From positions 1-8,908 of the forward strand of contig JAQGNM010000161.1 in assembly GCA_028291845.1 (NCBI GenBank): DNA of 8,908 nt, in the 5' to 3' direction. Position 1 is the stretch's first letter, and every line of letters starts with the position of its first letter. Position numbers and translations under genes: made by a program. Source of the stretch: Massilia sp. (GTDB lineage: Bacteria > Pseudomonadota > Gammaproteobacteria > Burkholderiales > Burkholderiaceae_D). The notes under the pieces were generated by a model. That model did not search any database. It was not told the origin of the DNA and saw nothing but the letters and a program-made list of their open reading frames with translations. Positions 4,897-8,908 of the stretch are shown here, one piece after another.

Positions 4897-7350
4897 ATGC
4901 GCGCGGGATATGACAAACGATGGGGACGAAGGGGCGCGCTGGCATTGGCGCTGCTGGTGTTGCTGACTCTGCTGGTGGCGTGCGCTGGCTGGCTGTATCT
5001 GCGGGCCAGTCTGCCGCAGCTGGACGGCAGCCGCCAGGCAGCTGGTCTGGCCGGTGTCGTCACGGTGCAACGCGACGCGCGCGGCGTGCCCTTGCTGACG
5101 GCGGCGGACAGGTCCGATCTCGCCTACGCCACCGGCTTCGTCCACGCACAGGACCGCTTTTTTCAGATGGACTTGATGCGCCGCTCAGGGGCAGGGGAGT
5201 TGGCCGAGCTGTTCGGCGCCAAGGCGCTGCCGCTGGACCGAGCCCACCGCCTGCATCGCTTCCGCGCACGCGCCGAGGCGCTGCTGGCGCGCGTGGCCGC
5301 GGACGACCGCCGCTTCCTCGACCGCTACGTGGCCGGCATCAACGACGGCCTGCGCGGCCTGCGCGCTCGTCCGTTCGAATACGCGCTGACCGGGACCACG
5401 CCGCGCCCCTGGCAGGCGGCCGATTCGCTGCTGGTGGCGTACGCCATGTATTTCGATCTGCAGGGGATGCAGGAAAATCGCGAACTGGCGCGCGGCTGGG
5501 TGGCCGGGCACAGCGATGAGGCCCAACTGGCCTTCCTGCTGCCGCCGTCGAGCGTGTTCGATGCGCCGCTCGACGCGGAGGCGGTGGAGGCGCCGCCGGC
5601 ACCGATTCCGGCGGCGGCGCCGGCATGGTGGGGGATGCCGGCGGCGTTGCCGGCCGTGCCGCAGCTGGCTTCGGCCCCTGCCGCCGAATCGGATTTCGTC
5701 GATGCGGTCGGCAGCAATAACTGGGCGGTGGCCGGCGCGCGCAGCAGCAATCGGCGCGCGATCCTGTCGAACGACATGCACCTGAACCTGCAACTGCCGG
5801 CCACCTGGTACCGGGTGGCGATGCGCTACCGCGATGCGTCCGGCCAGCCGCGTCAGCTGGCTGGATTGACCTTGCCGGGGGCGCCGCCGGTGCTGACCGT
5901 CGGCAGCAATGGCCATGTGGCGTGGGGCTACACCAACGCCTACGGCGACTTCATCGACCTGATCGAGGTGACCGGCGGCGCGCTGCCGGTCACTCACCAT
6001 CGCGAAACGATCCTGGTCAAGGGCGCCGCGGCGGCCGTGATCGATGTGCGCGATACCGCGATGGGTCCGCTGCGCGAGGCCGACGGGCGCACTTTTGCCG
6101 TGCACTGGATCGCCCACCATCCGGCCGCCCTCAATCTGCGCCACCGCGAACTCGAATCGGTCGACACGGTCGAGCGGGCGCTGGCGGTGGCGGCGACCAT
6201 CGGCCTGCCGGCGCAGAACTTCGTCGCCGGCGATGCGCAGGGCCATATCGGCTGGACCATCACTGGCCCGCTGCCGCGCCGTACGGCGTCAGCTTCGGCT
6301 ACCGGCACGGCCGCAGCCGCGGGCGCAGCCGTAGCCGGTTCGCGCGACGCCAGCTTTCCGCTGACGCTCGGCGGCGCCGTGCCGACCTGGGACGGCGTGC
6401 TCGATGCGGCCGATTATCCGACAGTGATCGACCCGGCTGGCGGACAGATCTCCACTGCCAATAACCGCCAGCTGGCCGGGCCGCAGGCACGGTTGATCGG
6501 CGACGGCGGCTTCGATCTGGGGGCACGCAATCGCCAGGCGCGCGACGCGCTGCGGGCGCTGGGAGACGCGACCGACGTCGCCGGCGTGTACGGCGTGACC
6601 CTGGACGACCGCGCCGTGTTCATCGACCGCTGGCGCCGCCGCGCCTTGGCCTTGCTCGACGCCGACGCCGTCAAGGACAAACCGCAGCGCGCGCAGTTCG
6701 CGCGTCTGCTGCGCGAGAGTTGGAACGGCCGTGCCAGCGTGGACTCGGCCGGCTACCGGCTGGCGCGCGGCTTCATGTGGGCCTTGTACGAGCAGGCCTA
6801 TGGCGGCGCCAACCAGGCGCTCGAGCGTATTGGCCCGCGCATCGACATGCACGCGGCCAGTTCACGCTGGCCGGCAGTGATGGAGCGCCTGCTCGACGCG
6901 CAGCCGGCCGGCTGGCTGCCGCGCTCCTATCCGAGTTGGCGCGCGTTCCAGCTGGCCGCCATCGACCGCATCAGCGCCCAGCTGACGAGCGAGGGCGCAC
7001 CGCTGGCGACCGCCACCTGGGGCCGGCGCAACACGGCCGACATCGCCCACCCGATCAGCATGGCCGTGCCGATCCTGAAACGCTGGCTGGCGGCGCCGGC
7101 CGACCAACTCCCCGGCGACGCCAACATGCCGCGCGTGGCCGGCAGCAAATTCGGCCAGTCCGAACGCCTGACCGTCAGTCCGGGAAAAGAAGAGGAGGGC
7201 GTCTTCAACATGCCCGGCGGCCCCAGCGGCCACCCGCTCTCCCCATTCTTCATGAGCGACCACCCCGACTGGGTGGCGGGCAGGCCCGGCCCCCTGTTAC
7301 CCGGCCCTGCAATCCACACGCTGCGCTTCGAACCGATAGCCAGCCGCTAG
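4897..7350 (+). CDS. Penicillin acylase family (S45) Ntn hydrolase
   Basis: This 817-residue precursor belongs to a family that cleaves amide bonds of side-chain-acylated compounds (beta-lactams, acyl-homoserine lactones, others), acting in the periplasm. Residues 14-34 are a hydrophobic export or anchor segment; LVAC (Cys29) within it could be a lipobox but is followed by more hydrophobic residues. The alpha-chain signature is ATGFVHAQDRFFQMDLMRR with GELAELFG. Ser273 in GSNNWAVAG is the nucleophile exposed by self-cleavage, followed by AILSNDMHLNLQLPATWYR. Asn522/523 (STANNRQL) holds the oxyanion-hole Asn. The C-terminus has SGHPLSPFF (H779) and HPDWVAG. The start at 4897 follows GGGAGA (GGAG 5 nt upstream); an ATG at 4789 would add 36 residues ahead of the signal region and is unlikely. 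A Pro/Ala-rich linker (about 226-266) precedes the cleavage site and an Ala/Gly/Ser insert lies at about 463-482. All key residues are present, so the enzyme is probably active; its substrate is unknown. Confidence 0.93.
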   Translation: MRAGYDKRWGRRGALALALLVLLTLLVACAGWLYLRASLPQLDGSRQAAGLAGVVTVQRDARGVPLLTAADRSDLAYATGFVHAQDRFFQMDLMRRSGAGELAELFGAKALPLDRAHRLHRFRARAEALLARVAADDRRFLDRYVAGINDGLRGLRARPFEYALTGTTPRPWQAADSLLVAYAMYFDLQGMQENRELARGWVAGHSDEAQLAFLLPPSSVFDAPLDAEAVEAPPAPIPAAAPAWWGMPAALPAVPQLASAPAAESDFVDAVGSNNWAVAGARSSNRRAILSNDMHLNLQLPATWYRVAMRYRDASGQPRQLAGLTLPGAPPVLTVGSNGHVAWGYTNAYGDFIDLIEVTGGALPVTHHRETILVKGAAAAVIDVRDTAMGPLREADGRTFAVHWIAHHPAALNLRHRELESVDTVERALAVAATIGLPAQNFVAGDAQGHIGWTITGPLPRRTASASATGTAAAAGAAVAGSRDASFPLTLGGAVPTWDGVLDAADYPTVIDPAGGQISTANNRQLAGPQARLIGDGGFDLGARNRQARDALRALGDATDVAGVYGVTLDDRAVFIDRWRRRALALLDADAVKDKPQRAQFARLLRESWNGRASVDSAGYRLARGFMWALYEQAYGGANQALERIGPRIDMHAASSRWPAVMERLLDAQPAGWLPRSYPSWRAFQLAAIDRISAQLTSEGAPLATATWGRRNTADIAHPISMAVPILKRWLAAPADQLPGDANMPRVAGSKFGQSERLTVSPGKEEEGVFNMPGGPSGHPLSPFFMSDHPDWVAGRPGPLLPGPAIHTLRFEPIASR

Positions 7351-7446
7351 CCAAGGAAGGCGACGAGGGCGTTCGAAGTAAAAGTCAGCTCACCGCACCG
7401 GCCATTCCCCGAGGCGACGAAGATCAGAATCGGGTCTACGTTAACG

Positions 7447-7474
7447 AAAAATCCCGGCTTCGCCGGGAGCTTTT
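7447..7474. terminator. Bidirectional Rho-independent terminator
   Basis: A perfect 7-bp GC-rich stem, TCCCGGC (7452-7458) and GCCGGGA (7462-7468), closes a 3-nt loop. It is flanked by AAAAA on the left (7447-7451) and GCTTTT on the right (7469-7474). Read on + it ends the acylase transcript about 100 nt after the stop. Read on - the stem is followed directly by T5, so it is an even better terminator for the convergent GGDEF-EAL gene. Confidence 0.85.
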
Positions 7475-7486
7475 CACCTGACTACA

Positions 7487-7517
7487 CAAACAAAAGTGGA
7501 TTTTCACTTTTGTTTGA
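7487..7517. repeat. 31-nt palindromic repeat, copy 1 (intergenic)
   Basis: CAAACAAAAGTG (7487-7498) and CACTTTTGTTTG (7505-7516) form a perfect 12-bp stem with a 6-nt loop. The 31-nt unit matches copy 2 at 28 of 31 positions, the three differences all lying in the centre. It sits 6 nt downstream of the GGDEF-EAL stop, between that gene and the shared terminator. It may be a transcript-end hairpin, a protein-binding palindrome or a small mobile palindrome. Confidence 0.85.
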
Positions 7518-7522
7518 CGTTT

Positions 7523-8908
7523 TCATCCGGCCCCGCCGGACTGATCAGATCCAAACAAAAGTAGGGTTTCACTTTTGTTTGAGAGGATTTTGGCAATCGC
7601 CTCATGCGGCGACGGATGCCCCAGATAAAAGCCCTGCACCATGTCGCAACCGTACTCCTCCAGCAGCGCCAGCTGGGCATCGGTCTCGACGCCTTCGGCC
7701 ACCACCACCATCTTCAAACCGTGCGCCATGGCGATGATGGCGCGGGTGATGGCGGCGTTTTCGGTGTCCTGCGGCAGGCCGCTGATAAAACTCTTGTCGA
7801 TTTTTAGCGCCCGCACGTCGAAGCGCTTGAGGTAGTTCATCGACGAGTAGCCGGTGCCGAAATCGTCGATCGACAACTGCACGCCGATCGCGCGCAGCTG
7901 CTCCATGGCCGCCATGGTAGCGCGGGCGTCGTCCATCAGGGTGCCCTCGGTCAGTTCGAGTTCGAGCAGATTCGGATCGAGCCCGCTGTCGTGCAGCGCC
8001 GACTGCACGATCTGGCTCAGGTTGTCGTCCTTGAACTGCTTGGCCGACAGGTTGACCGCCATGCGGATGCTGCGTCCGACGCTGCGCTGCCAGGCGCGCG
8101 CCTGTTGGCAGGCGGTGCGCAGCACCCACTCGCCGATCGGTACGATCAAGCCGGTGTCTTCGGCCAGCGGGATGAACTCATTGGGCGAAATCAGGCCGCG
8201 CTCTGGATGGCGCCAGCGCACCAGCGCTTCGACGCCGACGATCTCACCGCTGGCGACGTCGATCTGCGGCTGGTAGAGCAGGTACAGCTCCTGGTTCTTC
8301 AAGGCGCGGCGCAGTCCCACTTCGAGCTTCACGTGGCTCATGATCTGCATGGTCAGCGAAGAGCTGTACAACTTGGCGTTGTTCTTGCCGCAGTTTTTGG
8401 CGTGGTACATGGCGGTGTCGGCGAATTTGAGCAGCGAATCGCAGTCGTCGCCATCCTCCGGAAACAGCGAGATGCCGATGCTGGCGGTGACGAAAATCTC
8501 GTTGCCCTCGATGAGGAACGGCCGGCGCATCGCTTCCTTGACGCGGTGGGCCACGTTGAGCGCATGGTCGACCCGTTCGAGGTCGGGGATCAGGATCGTG
8601 AATTCGTCGCCGCCCAGGCGCGCCAGGTTGCTGATATGTTCGCCGCGCGAGACCAGGTCGGTCGGCCGGGTGGTTTCGCGCAGACGTTCCGAGACCACCT
8701 TGAGCAGATGGTCGCCGACGTTGTGGCCGAGCGTGTCGTTGATGCGTTTGAAGGCGTCGAGGTCCATGAACAGCACGGCGAACTTCTTGTTGCCGATCTT
8801 CGAGCGGTGGAGTTCGCGCTCGAGTGTTTCGAGGAAGGCCTGGCGGTTGGGGATGCCGGTCAGGCTGTCGCAGTAGGCCAGGCGGCGAATCTGTTCCTCG
8901 GTGCGTTT
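7523..8908 (-). CDS. GGDEF-EAL cyclic di-GMP protein (N-terminus outside window)
   Basis: This is the C-terminal 461 residues of a protein with tandem diguanylate cyclase and phosphodiesterase domains, which control cyclic di-GMP and so motility and biofilm. Residues are numbered from the right window edge. The GGDEF domain begins LAYCDSLTGIPNRQAF (about 10-25), with metal-binding FMDLDAFK and an intact GGDEF motif at 99-103 (ARLGGDEFTIL). The inhibitory RxxD site expected just before it is absent (the sequence is EHIS). The EAL domain has EALVRW (227-229 EAL), MAVNLSAKQF, ELTEG, DDFGTGYSS, KIDKSF, VAEGVET and VQGFYLGHP, so the phosphodiesterase residues look complete. The frame is open to the edge and ATG 8776 lies inside the GGDEF domain, so it is not the start; sensory domains (often PAS or membrane) are expected beyond the window. 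The last 18 residues after the EAL domain come largely from a palindromic repeat. It converges with the acylase gene. Confidence 0.95.
   Translation of the reverse strand, partial: KRTEEQIRRLAYCDSLTGIPNRQAFLETLERELHRSKIGNKKFAVLFMDLDAFKRINDTLGHNVGDHLLKVVSERLRETTRPTDLVSRGEHISNLARLGGDEFTILIPDLERVDHALNVAHRVKEAMRRPFLIEGNEIFVTASIGISLFPEDGDDCDSLLKFADTAMYHAKNCGKNNAKLYSSSLTMQIMSHVKLEVGLRRALKNQELYLLYQPQIDVASGEIVGVEALVRWRHPERGLISPNEFIPLAEDTGLIVPIGEWVLRTACQQARAWQRSVGRSIRMAVNLSAKQFKDDNLSQIVQSALHDSGLDPNLLELELTEGTLMDDARATMAAMEQLRAIGVQLSIDDFGTGYSSMNYLKRFDVRALKIDKSFISGLPQDTENAAITRAIIAMAHGLKMVVVAEGVETDAQLALLEEYGCDMVQGFYLGHPSPHEAIAKILSNKSETLLLFGSDQSGGAG
7552..7582. repeat. 31-nt palindromic repeat, copy 2 (inside the GGDEF-EAL 3' end)
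   Basis: CAAACAAAAGT (7552-7562) and ACTTTTGTTTG (7571-7581) form an 11-bp perfect stem with an 8-nt loop. It lies 65 nt from copy 1 in the same orientation. It is within the coding sequence and encodes most of the unusual C-terminal tail (around NKSETLLLFG) of the cyclic di-GMP protein. Confidence 0.85.

Noticed and set aside
7527..7539. CCGGC-CCC-GCCGG hairpin as a terminator for the GGDEF-EAL gene
   Set aside because: The stem is short, overlaps the last codons, and no T-tract follows on either strand. The 7447-7474 structure is far better.

Overview
The window is GC-rich DNA that looks like a chromosomal segment of a betaproteobacterium, probably of the Oxalobacteraceae (Massilia/Duganella/Janthinobacterium type). 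This is inferred from codon use, protein style (Ala/Arg/Gly-rich, GGDEF-EAL, penicillin acylase family) and the RecR sequence, not from any database search. No phage, transposase, CRISPR array or RNA gene was recognised.

Layout. (1) 2-535 (+) is the 3' part of recR, cut by the left window edge. (2) 637-2704 (+) is a two-gene unit: a GT4-type glycosyltransferase followed with almost no gap by a DUF2334 polysaccharide-deacetylase-like protein. A 15-bp tandem repeat runs across their junction and is read in two frames. (3) 2705-3055 is non-coding and contains an 88-nt element bounded by a perfect 10-bp inverted repeat (A6/T6 ends). (4) 3056 to about 4236 (-) is a decayed operon. In transcription order it holds remnants of a probable CmcJ/NvfI-like oxidoreductase, a DsbA-fold 2-hydroxychromene-2-carboxylate isomerase, a VOC/glyoxalase protein and a beta-hydroxyacid dehydrogenase. 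All four are broken by internal deletions, stops or frameshifts, yet the last three still have their start codon, C-terminus and native stop. (5) 4447-4713 (-) is a small lipoprotein, divergent from (6) 4897-7350 (+), a complete penicillin-acylase-family Ntn hydrolase. (7) 7351-7522 is a convergent intergenic region with a bidirectional terminator and one of two near-identical 31-nt palindromes. (8) 7523 to the right edge (-) is a GGDEF-EAL protein whose N-terminus lies outside the window; its last codons contain the second palindrome.

How the parts relate. The glycosyltransferase/deacetylase pair plausibly makes and trims a surface glycan or glycolipid. The broken operon suggests a lost small-molecule (possibly aromatic or glutathione-linked) degradation ability. 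The acylase could hydrolyse amide-linked compounds, including possibly acyl-homoserine lactones, in the periplasm. The GGDEF-EAL protein handles cyclic di-GMP. I saw no clear novel defence or mobile system. The most noteworthy items are the end-preserving decay of four adjacent genes, the overlapping-frame pentapeptide repeat, and the palindrome pair that has contributed a protein tail.
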